This document shows positions 53,862 to 64,000 of a stretch of DNA of 64,000 nt, in pieces. The DNA comes from Thamnaconus septentrionalis (Eukaryota > Chordata > Actinopteri > Tetraodontiformes > Monacanthidae), in the NCBI GenBank assembly GCA_009823395.1, contig CM020508.1, forward strand, positions 4,020,515 to 4,084,514, written 5' to 3'. The stretch's first letter is position 1, and each line of letters starts with the position of its first letter. The notes below the pieces were generated by a model, which was given only the letters and a program-made list of their open reading frames with translations, had not been told where the DNA came from and did not search any database. The position numbers and the translations under genes were made by a program.

Positions 53862-55970
53862 GGTCTTTGTAACATCACCAAGGTGTTGATTTTCCAAAGA
53901 ATTGTGTGTTTCAGTTTCAGGAGGGACTTTCTGTCACTTCTGGGGTTTCCAGGCAGGACTAAGACATCGTGAGGAGAAATCTGCTCCATTTTGGCTTTGG
54001 CTCCACATTTGTCCTTCAAAACTGGAGGAGAAGGTGATGAATGTATTAGGAGCAAAACCCTGCGATTTTTTTCCTGAGACGGCGTTCGAGCGGGAATATC
54101 AAAACACTGCAGCCTCTCTGGTTCAGCGGCTCTACATCCTCCACCGCCTGAAAATCCTCTCTGGAGCTGCTGAAGCCCATTTTTCATTACGGCGGTTTAT
54201 GGCACTTTTGAACCTTCACCAGTTCTTCAACTAAAATTCCCAGTTCCTGGAACTGGCTGATATGAAGAAGCCTCTTGTGTAAAATCCCCCAGTACTTGGA
54301 AAAAGGGGGCAGAGGTCACACGGATCCACAATCCTCCCACCACCACAGTCCACCGGCTGAACAATGACCTTCCCTTCGCCTCGGACCTGCAGCATCTTCA
54401 CACTCAGAGACGCTGACAGGCGTAAGAAACGGCGTGGAGACGACGCGGCGCTCCCTTTAATATCGGCCTGGGCTGGTTTTGTTTGCAGGGCGGCAGCGAG
54501 AGCTGCACGCCGCCCAGAACAAGGCCCATGAAAATTGGTCCTTATGGAGCGACTCCATAATGAGCGGGGAGGAAACTCAATACGGCGGCCTGTGGGCAGC
54601 TGCCTAAACACGGCCGCGATGAAATGCGCCGTGGCTTTATACGTATAGGGGGTTTGTGCAGGGCCACTGTAAGCAACCGCAGATGTTTACTCGAAGAAAA
54701 AACTGCATGACCAAATGCAGAGTGGGGGTAAAATCCTGCAACGTGCCGCTAATGTTGCTGAGCAATGATAATTCAGCCCGTTTTTTTTCTTCCTGATTAA
54801 GATCCCATAGCATGTGGACGACCTTTTAGGACGGGTTGGGCAGGCAAAGACAGAGGCCAGAAATTGGAAGAAAAGATCATTAAAAAATGATTTTCACTCA
54901 GTTGAAAAGAGTGGGAAAGTTCAAAGGTGCAAAAAGTTGTTTGAGACAAGTTTGCCAGTCTCACCGGACGGCTGTTTTTGCTGACAGCCTGCATGTCAAC
55001 AACAGGCGCTCCAGAAGAAAATTATTTTTAACCATCAATTGCACTCATAGATGAAAAAAATATCTGATCAATGCCAATAAAAAAAATATAAAAACAACAA
55101 GAAAACTTGCAAACCATGCTGCAAAGTTACAAGGTTAAAAGTAAGAAGGTTACTTGTTCTGTTTTGGGTTTGCAAGCTTCTGCAATTTATCGCAGCAACG
55201 CAACAGCACGTCACTTATAGCGCCCCCTGGTGAAAGAACCAGAGCAACAAATGTACAACTGGTCCCGTCACCCTGAGACGGATTATTCCTAGACACACAG
55301 CAGGGCTATTTCTATCACACGTGCCTTCGAAAAATTCCACATCTGGATTTCCAGGTATGCCAGCAGGATTTGAGGAATTCCTCAACACTGTACAGCCACC
55401 AGGGGAGCGGATTAGGAAGCGTGTTCATCAATTAGTGGGGGACGTTTGCCGAACACGCCGGCCTTGGCCGCTGTCGGCTGCTCTCGTCTTACAAGGACAC
55501 ACGTGCAAAACTTCCCGGCATGAGACTTCAGTTATGATTCCTCAGCCTGACTCTGCTCTGCTCAGAGAGCATGAAGTCACCGCTGGCCGGCCGGCTGAAC
55601 AGTGTGGTGGTGTTATTATGTAACCAGGAGCGCTGGACCGGAATCACATGTGCAGCACAGTTTCAAACTCTTGCGTTCGTCTCTGTCAAATATCAGCAGG
55701 TTATAAAAATATCTGAAATAAAAAATAGCAACGGATGGTGCAGGATGAGAGCTTTGCTGCTTTTTTTTTTTTGGGTTCCTCCCACTTTTTTTCTCTCTAC
55801 TGGTCCGGAAATCCCCCCGAAATTCAGTTATTTATTGAAAGTGCGGCCGTTAGAGCTGCGGCTTTGCGGCGCGGAGCCTCCGGCGCCTCACACCAGTTCA
55901 AATCAAACACACACTGGCTGTGAATAGGTAGCCGCTCACTGTGGGACCAAATCTCAAGGCGCCTCGCGCT

Positions 55971-56008
55971 GCCATTGGCTGCTGGTGCGTGGTCAGCCAG
56001 CCAATGGC
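55971..56008. promoter_or_regulatory. Inverted pair of CCAAT boxes
   Basis: GCCATTGGCTG (55971-55981) and CAGCCAATGGC (55998-56008) are exact reverse complements, 16 bases apart, so one NF-Y-type CCAAT box faces each way. The flanks are CpG-bearing (gcgcctcgcgctg, ggcggcgctcggc). Confidence 0.35.
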
Positions 56009-56098
56009 GGCGCTCGGCATTGTTGCTGCATGTGTGTGTGTGAGTCCTTTTTGATCCTAGCCCCCCCTCCGCTAAGAGGGGTGTGTGTGGGAGAGAGA

Positions 56099-56102
<4 letters not shown>

Positions 56103-56138
<36 letters not shown>
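56103..56138 (+). repeat. (GT)n microsatellite
   Basis: About 15 GT units followed by GCGCGC. Confidence 0.94.
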
Positions 56139-56139
<1 letters not shown>

Positions 56140-59035
56140 GCGACCTCAATACTGAAGCCAACCAAGCAAGATGATTTCATTGTCTTCTACTTTCATTGCC
56201 CTTCCCCTGTTTAGGGATGTAATCTGTTAAGTAAACAGCCTCTGCGGCGGAGCGTCACATGACCATACATACACGCACGCACGTGCACGCACACCTCATA
56301 CAATGTGAAGATATACCACCGGAGCGCATATCAAACAGACAGCTCAGACGGGCTCATGAGGAGTCGGACGCTCCGGGATTCCGGGATTCCGGGCCGGAGT
56401 TTCCTCGCTGCCGGGTCCTCATGGAAGCTCCTGTGATTGTGTGAGACTAAGTGCATATAGACTAAACTACCCCGGCAGGTTCTCCAAAGTAGCGGCCTAG
56501 GCGATCTGGGTCCAATTACACCCACCTTGATTCTCCTCAAAAAAAACCCCAACAAAAACGAGTGTTTCTGAACGGACGGCTGTAATTTGCACCGAGCTTC
56601 CATCTCAGTGTGATTGCTAACGTCTGCCTGGTGCTTATTGGCTGTTTGTATGACTGGTTTGCTGTTGTTGTTGTTGTCAAATTAACTGTTTAACCTCATC
56701 TCAAAAGATCACATTCCGTTTCCCCCGCCACCTCTGCTCCGCACACCTCTTAATACAGATTAAACTCTCCACAGAACTGATCACATGATCACATGTCAGA
56801 CAGCTGTTAAGTTGTGGGAGTTTTTTTTTTTAATGGCGAGAGGGAAACTTTAGTGCGCAACTCCTGACACCCGTAAAACAAAGTGGCAAACTGTTTCACT
56901 GTAGCTCTTCCAGTGCAGGAAAGCTTCTTTGGTTTCTTAAACCCTTCCATTTCAATTTGAAATATTCATAAATGCGGTCATTTTGTACTCTCTCTGATTA
57001 GCGGTGCATTAAGTCACTGACCGACGTCACCGCCAATAGAATCCAGAGTAGCAACATTCAAAACGAGAGGATTCCTTTGAAACGATGGTCCACAGATTCT
57101 CCTTCTTCCCCTCGGTGCTGGAAGAGCCAAAGCACAATTTTCCTCTTTTGCCCACAACATGACTCCGTGTGGCCAAGAAAAAAATGAGGCCATTTAAATT
57201 TTTCCATTCAATCAAAAAAAAAAAAAAAAAAAGAAAAACCCAGAGTGGCTTTAATCAGCCCTGGAGCTTCACTGCGGCCCTGCAGACGTTTGAGAAAAGA
57301 GTCGGGAGACGAACCAAGCGGAGGGATTTAAGCTCCTCTTAGAACTGGTGGAGGGAAAAGTGTGTGTGTGTGTGTGTGGAGGGGGTGGGGCTGGATGGAG
57401 AGGTCAGAGATGTCCTCTCTCTGCACGTGAAGGACCCCAGACTCGGCCTCAGCAGTGCGTGGCCGCCGCCGCCGCCTCCCATTAATCGAGTCTTTTCATC
57501 CTGGCTTAATCGTCCGCTCGTGTCGACGCGCCGTCCAATCGGCTCCTCGCTCATCACCGACAGCCAGCTCAACATCCACGAGCCAAGAGCTCGTCAGACC
57601 GTCGGCACCCTGATGGTCTACGACTCCAGAAACTGCAGAACGTGCCAGGGGAAGAAATCAAAAAAAAAAAAAAAAAGATGATATCTGGCGACCTCCTCCG
57701 CTGGCTCCACGCTTTGCTTCTTGTGTGGTCAGGACGCCACAGCAGAGAGCTGCAGGAATGCGGCCGCCGGGCGAAGCCAACAATGCTTTTAGGGCGGTCG
57801 AGGAAAGTCGAGGGCGAGCCGCTCGTGCAGCTCCTGCGGCTCCGGCGTGCGTGGAGGAGAGAGAGTCAGAGCCGCGATAAGAGGCCGTCGTCTTAAAGGC
57901 CCCATATTATAACCCGCTTTATTTTCCATCCTAGGCCGAAAGTGGAGCAGCGTCACTGAGTGAGTCATAGTCCAAAAACCAGAAAAAAAAAAATACACTG
58001 GCACATTTAGCTCTCTGTTCACGACTTCCTGCAAAAAAAACGTTTTAGCATTCGCTTGCTGAAACAGATACTTTGCTGGAGCGTCCACATGTTTGGAGGT
58101 GTTTCCAGAGCCAACACACGGCCTGAGAGAGGTGTCAGTGACCTTTGTGACATCACGGGGGTTGGGGGGGGGGGGGTTGGCTTGCATCACAGCACTCTTT
58201 CTGAGAGGCAAAAGAAGCCAAAGATGGGCTTTAATGGGCAAGGTGTGCTGGCTTGAGGAGTCGTTCCTGATGTTCCTGTGTATTGTGAAGTACGACTGTC
58301 TCATTTATCATCATCAGTTAATGGAAACGCGGCACAAAAAAATTCAAAAGCTTGCTAAAAAAACTGCATGACATTTTATGTAGGCAACTTCTTGAGAGAC
58401 AGACTGTTGTTAGAAAACATTGGAGAAGTAAATTTCTTCTCAATACGGGACCTTGAAAGGGGGGAGTTTTCCAAAAGTCTATCAGAAAAGTGGATTGAAG
58501 GGGGAAAAACACGGCTGGATGACATCCGTGAAGTACAGGACCTCTCTTTGTCCACTTCTCGGATCGCGTGTCTCGGAAATGAATGTCTTCCACAGTGTGG
58601 GAACGATCCCGGGAAGCGAGGGCGATTAGTCCGGCTCCAGTGGGCATGACATGACGGCAGGGCGGACCTGGAGGGACGGGAGCGCTGGCTTTGCAGGGGG
58701 AGCGGGAGGAGAGCGGTCGGGCCTCGCTGTCTGACAGCGGCAGGGAAGACGATAATTGCGGCAGGAGCTCCGGAGCTCCGTGGAGTCGGTCTCTTTTGCT
58801 GAGTGGAGTTCTTTGGTCTTGCAGGGTTTTTCCTCGTTGGGATTCGGGCTAGAAGTTACATACCGTGTTACTTCTAACTGACACGATGCGGCATGTTGGG
58901 GAAAAAAAGCAAAGAAAAAATCCCGCACATTCATTGTGAAATTGCTGAGCTTTATTTTTTCATGTTTGGGTGGAGGCCGGCGGTGTATGTGAAGTTATGT
59001 ACGGGTGGTCTCATCCCCCCACCTCCCATCAAAGT

Positions 59036-59036
<1 letters not shown>

Positions 59037-59070
<34 letters not shown>
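59037..59070 (+). repeat. (CT)n microsatellite
   Basis: About 16 CT units. Confidence 0.94.
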
Positions 59071-59076
<6 letters not shown>

Positions 59077-59207
59077 CCCCCCTCTCTCTCTCTCTCACCA
59101 CATAAACGCTCCTCTTTTCCCCTGAAAACCACGGAATATGGGTGCTGCGGTATTCCGGGTCTAACAACACAGTCAGATAGAAATCAGATCCATTTGGCCA
59201 ATTATGG

Positions 59208-59208
<1 letters not shown>

Positions 59209-59241
<33 letters not shown>
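59209..59241 (+). repeat. (ATC)n microsatellite
   Basis: About 11 ATC units. Confidence 0.94.
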
Positions 59242-60824
59242 GTCATTATCATAGCAAAAGGGCAGCAAACAAGTCTGGGTGGGGTTCAAACGCTCACTGT
59301 GTCCAACAACAAGTCCAGCCTTCCAGTCTGGCACAGAGCGCTCAGACACCAGATGCATGCTGGGGTTTTGTGTTCAGCCGAATATCTTCAACAGTAATAA
59401 TAATAACAACTGATGGCAATAATAATAAAACAGTGTACGGAGGCATCTGGTGGAGGCCACAGACGCCGCCCACCCTTTGACCTCTCAACGTGTTTGACCT
59501 TCCGCCTGAACGGACACGACTGGCCCTTGAGTGGCGGCACACACGCGAGACTCTGCTGTGCCTCTAATTCATGCGACGCCGTCAACACGCCTAAAAATAT
59601 TTGCAAGGCACAAAGACGACGAAGGCCGAGTTGCCTTTGTGCACCGGTTACACAACAACCACGCAAGACTCGCTTGAGAAAAATACACAACAAATGCAAA
59701 TATTAGCTCCAAACAAACATTCATAGCTGCCTGCCGGTGTAAAATTTCCATAACCGTTGATAACATTTCGATTAAAAAAACCAACTCGGTACACGGGAGG
59801 GACTATATCTCTAAGTTTGACCGTCCTGCTGCAGGAGATTATAGGAAGGCCGGCAGTTATTTTCATACTTGAGTCCGTTATGAACATCAATTATTAAGCG
59901 TCACAGATGCTGCTGCGCCTATGCTTCTCTAATCTTTTCTAGTTGCTGGATGCCTTTTTCCCCCTCCCTCGCTAAAGAGCCTAGCTTGCGCTCCGTCGAG
60001 TCGCTCCTGGGCGGGAAGCTCGTTTCTCTGACGCCTTCCTGAAAAACTACAAACCCACGGCCAGCTCTTTTTTTCCTTTCTCGAGGACGTTTGAATAAAA
60101 ACATATGCAGGCCGGGTCAGCGACGCACCAGATGTCCCGGGGTTGGGCCTCGCCCCTGGTGGGCGGGGCCGGTGATTGAGATGGGAATATTAATGAGAAG
60201 AAAACGGGGGCTTTTCCACATGCTTTGTCTCTGCCCTCAATAAGGCCCGGCGGAAACTTCACAGGGGCCAGAAGTGTGTCACCTCGCCCAGCACGGTATC
60301 CTCTTCAAGCAGGAGATTAGGGCCAACCAGATTAAACACATCTTTATTCTTTTTCTGTGCTGCTTTTGCAGCAACAGGAAGCAGCGGCACATTGATGGAA
60401 GGGGAAAAAAAGTGCATTGACGTGTGCGCTTACATTTGAGTTGCATTTCTCGTTCTCCAGAAGGACAGGACGCAGGAAAAAACATGCCCTCCAAGAAAAA
60501 TCAATAAGCAGCTGCAACAGATAGAAAACCGAACAAGTCATCCGGATCTTCCGGAGTGAAAAACCTGGTTGACCAGGTCGGCGCCCCCTGCAGCTGAGAG
60601 CCGCTGGCGTCGAGCCCGAAGCCCCTGACGAGTGACGGGATGCGAGGAAGTGATGAGCAGAGCAGCGGTGGGCAGCTGCCAGGAAGGAACCGGGCGCTAA
60701 GAAGGTGGCGCCCTCGAGCAACAAAGCGTGGCGACGGAGATCATCAGCGGTGAAGAGGCGGTCACGTGCAGGAACAGAGACGCACGGATGAAAACGCAGC
60801 AACAGTACTGTCGCATTGTTTTGC

Positions 60825-61241
60825 AAAATTTGCAGGTGGATGGTGTGAAGCACCTAAGCCGTAATTCTCGTAAAATCTCGTCCCCGAGATTTACGAGATT
60901 TACATTTGTGATCGTTTGTTTACGTTTGTTTGCTGTCAAGAATGTTTGTTCTAATTTTCTCTTTGATTACTTGGAAAAAATATTCCGTCTCCTCCTCCGT
61001 CCAAACGTAACGTGCCATTTTTACTTGAAGTGAACTGGCCATGTGACCCCTGTACGTCACGTCCAGTAAAAAATGTTTCCATTAAACTTTTGCGATATAC
61101 CTCTACATTGATCTGCCTGAAAAACCAGCTCATGAGAGCTTAAAAACCTCTTAACCATATTTGAGACGTTTTTCAAAATTTTGCAGTTTTTATTGCAATA
61201 TTTAGCTTTTGCGCAATTCTAGGGGTAATGGAAACACAGCT
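60825..61241 (+). mobile_element. MITE copy 2
   Basis: Collinear with 14466-15203 apart from the nested LINE tail. The right end, read in reverse complement, is AGCTGTGTTTCCATTACCCC, matching the left end of copy 1 over 17 bases. The left end is diverged or truncated. Confidence 0.78.
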
Positions 61242-61390
61242 TATGCCGACGAACCCCCCCGGCCCCCTCCTCCCTGCCTCGGGACCAACAACTGAATTGT
61301 ATAAGGTCTTAAATTGTGGAATGCTGATAAGCCCACCACTGAGGTTTACCTTGCCTCTGGCTTCAGAGCCTGTAATCAGCCCCTAATCTG

Positions 61391-61392
<2 letters not shown>

Positions 61393-61426
<34 letters not shown>
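61393..61426 (+). repeat. (GT)n microsatellite
   Basis: About 16 GT units. Confidence 0.95.
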
Positions 61427-61429
<3 letters not shown>

Positions 61430-63321
61430 CATGTGTTTGTTTTGCCTCCACTTCTCATGTATTTTCCGAACGATGAGTAATGGCGGCGTAGACGCGCGTC
61501 CCTCTGGAGGCTCGGCGGTCCGTTTGTTGACGGAGGGAAATTGGGTCTTGACAGATTGGGGTTTAGGCTGCTCGCCCTCTTTTGGCACAGGGTGAAAAAA
61601 CCCAAACAAACAAACCCCCCCCTACCCAAAAAAAAAACCCTGTGTATTTGTGTTGTGACATGCGACAAGAAATACGAGAAACACCTCTGGGGCCTCCCTG
61701 GTGCTGGGCGACCTCGGCGGGAAAAGTAAAAGTCCAGATGTACGGACGGATCACAGAGGGAGGAGGTTCTTCTTCTGCCGCCGTCCCTTTATTCCCTTGA
61801 ACCCCCCGAGGGCTCCGGGAATGTCAGCACTGCGCTGCGCTACTCGGACCCACCCTGACGACTGTGACCAACAGGAGCCATGCCGAAGATTTTCACGCAG
61901 TGGCAACAATAGCAACAAAAAAACCCAACAAAAAACGACTAAAAGATTAGCGCTAAGGACCACACAACCTACAAAAAAACGACAAAAGAAGAAAACCAGA
62001 TCGACCTTTTGGCAACATATGCGGATGAATCCCAGGGTGTCACTGAAAGCAGATTAAATAAAACAACATAATCCAGGGGATTTTGGGAAGGGGGGGGGGG
62101 GGGGTGTTATGCAAATTCACGACAGTGACTCATTTGTTTCCTGGTGGCTGCAGTCATATCAAACAAGAACAGAGAGCTGCACCCTCACGTTTTTTTTTCT
62201 TTCTCCCAAAGCTGAATGTGAGATTCCGTGACCTCGCCGCCACCGCCGCCTTATCAAACCTCAGATCAGCCGCACGCCGCCTTGACAGAAAGTCTCGCCG
62301 GGAACCTGGACGCAGCGTCGCCACCTGCCAATTAAATCCACCCCAAACGAGGTCGAGCGGCGTTCAACAGAGGGTCTCGGCTCAGAGAGAGAAAACACGA
62401 GTTGAAAAGAAAAAGCTCGCAGCACCTCCGGACGGCATGAGTCATTTCCCAGGACGCCAAGACTTTATTCTGCCTTGTAGAGGAGACGGGCGTGTTTAGA
62501 TAACGAGGCAATAAAGCCGACAGTTAGTTGGTCAATTTAGCCGGAACCTAATTTATCTGCAGCGCCGTCATAAATCTTGTGCCTACATTCGACTCGGTGG
62601 GAGGGGGGGGGGGAGAAAATAAATCAATGGCTCCAAGTTTTCCAGAGCAGCCAGCTGAGCTGCAAGTGACCGCGGGTAAAAAAAAACTAAAAAAAACTAC
62701 GGAAGTTCTGCATGTGCCGGGAGAAGTTTGCAAACAGTTCCTGATCAAACGCCGATGTGGAATTCAGCGACGTGTCAGTGAGCCGTTGTGCTCAAAACGC
62801 TGTTTTTCAGGAGCGAGCCGTTCGCTCGGGGGCAGACGCTCTACAGGCGCTGGATGTCGGAATTCCGCGTGACAGCTCGCACGTCACGTAACGGCGAACT
62901 AATGCGAAAAGCAGACGTTTGACGTGACACTGCGAAAATGGCTTGTTTGTCGAACGCCTCTCTGGGAATGTGCATCTTTCAGCAGCAGCGTCGAGGCTCT
63001 CCAGGCATTTCTGAAATTCTTAATCTCCGAAACCGGAGGACAGAGATAGGAAGGAGCTAATCGAAGATCCGAGTGGGCAGACGGGAGGTTCAGGACAGGA
63101 ACTGACCAGGAACCGTCTGAAAACAGCGATGGGGCGGCAAACAACCTGTCGTCGTCACTGCGGTCACGTGATCCGAGTGTTTACAGAGCGCACGTCCCGC
63201 TTAGCGACGGCCGGCGTGTCACTGGTCACGCCTCTTTTAATTGAGGCCCACTGGTTTTGCTTTGAGGAAACCGCAGCGCTGAGTGGCGCAATGAAGTTTT
63301 ATACGGTTGCACAACCGCCAC

Positions 63322-63361
<40 letters not shown>

Positions 63362-63390
63362 CCTCCTCCTCCTCCTCCTCCTCCTCCTGC
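63322..63390 (+). repeat. Compound (CTG)n-(CTC)n triplet array
   Basis: About 11 CTG units followed by about nine CTC units. Confidence 0.95.
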
Positions 63391-63707
63391 CTTGGTCGTG
63401 CAGACAGACACAGTTCTTGTCTCCCCTCGTGGTGTCGCTCCCGAGGCTGCCGGCCGTGACACATGGCCCCAAATTAAATTGCATTAAAACCCAATGAGTG
63501 GGCATACTTCCACAATAGGCGGCCTCGCCCCTTCCCCCCCCGACCCCCGCCTCCCTCCTCGCACCCCCCGACCCTGGGTCAGCGCCGTCGCCGCCCAACA
63601 ACAAAGCCCCGACTTGAACATATACATTTCACAGATGGAGGGCGAGGAGGAAGCAGCTGCCCGGCGACTTTTGGAAAAAAAGAAGAAGAAGAAGAAGCTC
63701 CGTCTGC

Positions 63708-63734
63708 ACTGCTGCTGCTGCTGCTGCTGCTGCT
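63708..63734 (+). repeat. (CTG)n triplet run
   Basis: Nine CTG units, with a short (GAA)n run just upstream near 63680-63697. Confidence 0.93.
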
Positions 63735-64000
63735 TGTGGCATGACGGTCTGCGCATGACATCAGCACACTGGCATGTATGTTGCTCTCAGAAACGCACGT
63801 TGTTGTTGCCGTTCAGGGTTCTGACGCCTCGCGACAGAGGCGGAAAGGCGCCGGGCGTCGACAGACGAGCTGTTTGGAGCGAAGCTCTGGGCTGACGCTC
63901 AAGTTCAGCGATACGGCCACTTGGCTTGGCGTGCGATCGCGATTGTGGTGAAATATCAAGTGATCAAACCACGATAAGCAGCCTCAGTCTTTAGCCGGCA

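Larger units (their letters stand above)
36412..64000 (-). other. nhs: Long nhs intron, no coding exon recognised
   Basis: The exon that should precede 36411 (end of WAVE-homology domain, a LDPKQEAVP-like end) was sought on the minus strand and not found, so this appears to be one first-intron stretch of more than 27 kb. It contains many microsatellites, G- and A-runs, purine-rich tracts, a MITE (60825-61241), a LINE-like repeat (40385-40680), promoter-like CCAAT/GC boxes and a strong AG|GTAAGT site (47932/47931). No plus-strand gene was supported. Confidence 0.6.

Noticed and set aside
36412..64000. Search for nhs exon 1 (MPFAKRIV-type start) and the exon ending LDPKQEAVP
   Set aside because: No match was found by eye on the minus strand; it may lie outside the window or be too diverged.

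Overview
The window is vertebrate genomic DNA, almost certainly from a teleost fish. It has spliced genes with GT-AG introns, no operons, very dense (CA)n/(GA)n/triplet microsatellites, and hAT-type and LINE-type repeats of the kinds common in fish. The introns of the first gene are short (about 8 kb in total), as in compact percomorph-like genomes. The species cannot be named from sequence alone.

Layout. (1) Positions 380-8087, plus strand: scml2, a Polycomb-group MBT/SLED/SAM protein. It is nearly complete, with 13 confident coding exons plus a probable start exon; its 3'UTR follows. (2) Positions 11777-13411, minus strand: rai2, a CtBP-binding nuclear co-regulator whose coding region lies in one exon. 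A CpG-rich region at about 20.3-21.4 kb, with a strong minus-strand splice donor at 21151/21150, is the likely rai2 promoter and non-coding first exon. (3) Positions 26980-36411, minus strand: nhs (Nance-Horan syndrome actin regulator). Eight exons run from the end of the WAVE-homology domain to the stop codon. The first exon (start Met and most of the WAVE-homology domain) was not found and probably lies beyond 64 kb. (4) Positions 36412-64000: apparently one long nhs intron, full of simple repeats, a few transposon remnants and promoter-like or splice-like motifs.

The three genes are neighbours in human Xp22.13 (NHS, RAI2, SCML2), so the block is ancient conserved synteny. As I recall the human map, rai2 is inverted here relative to its neighbours. 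The genes do not form a pathway: scml2 acts in Polycomb chromatin repression, rai2 in CtBP corepression, and nhs in actin remodelling at the cell periphery.

Mobile elements: a hAT copy with an 8-bp target duplication (2812-3360) and a MITE with perfect 24-bp inverted ends (6324-6907). There is a decayed hAT/BED element (7014-7637) and a second MITE family present twice (14466-15203, carrying a nested LINE tail, and 60825-61241). LINE-like 3' tails lie at 17.9, 31.3 and 40.4 kb.

The points most worth checking are a reading-frame conflict in an nhs exon (35721-35853), a candidate recursive splice site in the long nhs intron (47932/47931), and microsatellites serving as or flanking splice-acceptor tracts of frame-neutral exons in both scml2 and nhs. 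No wholly new gene system was found.
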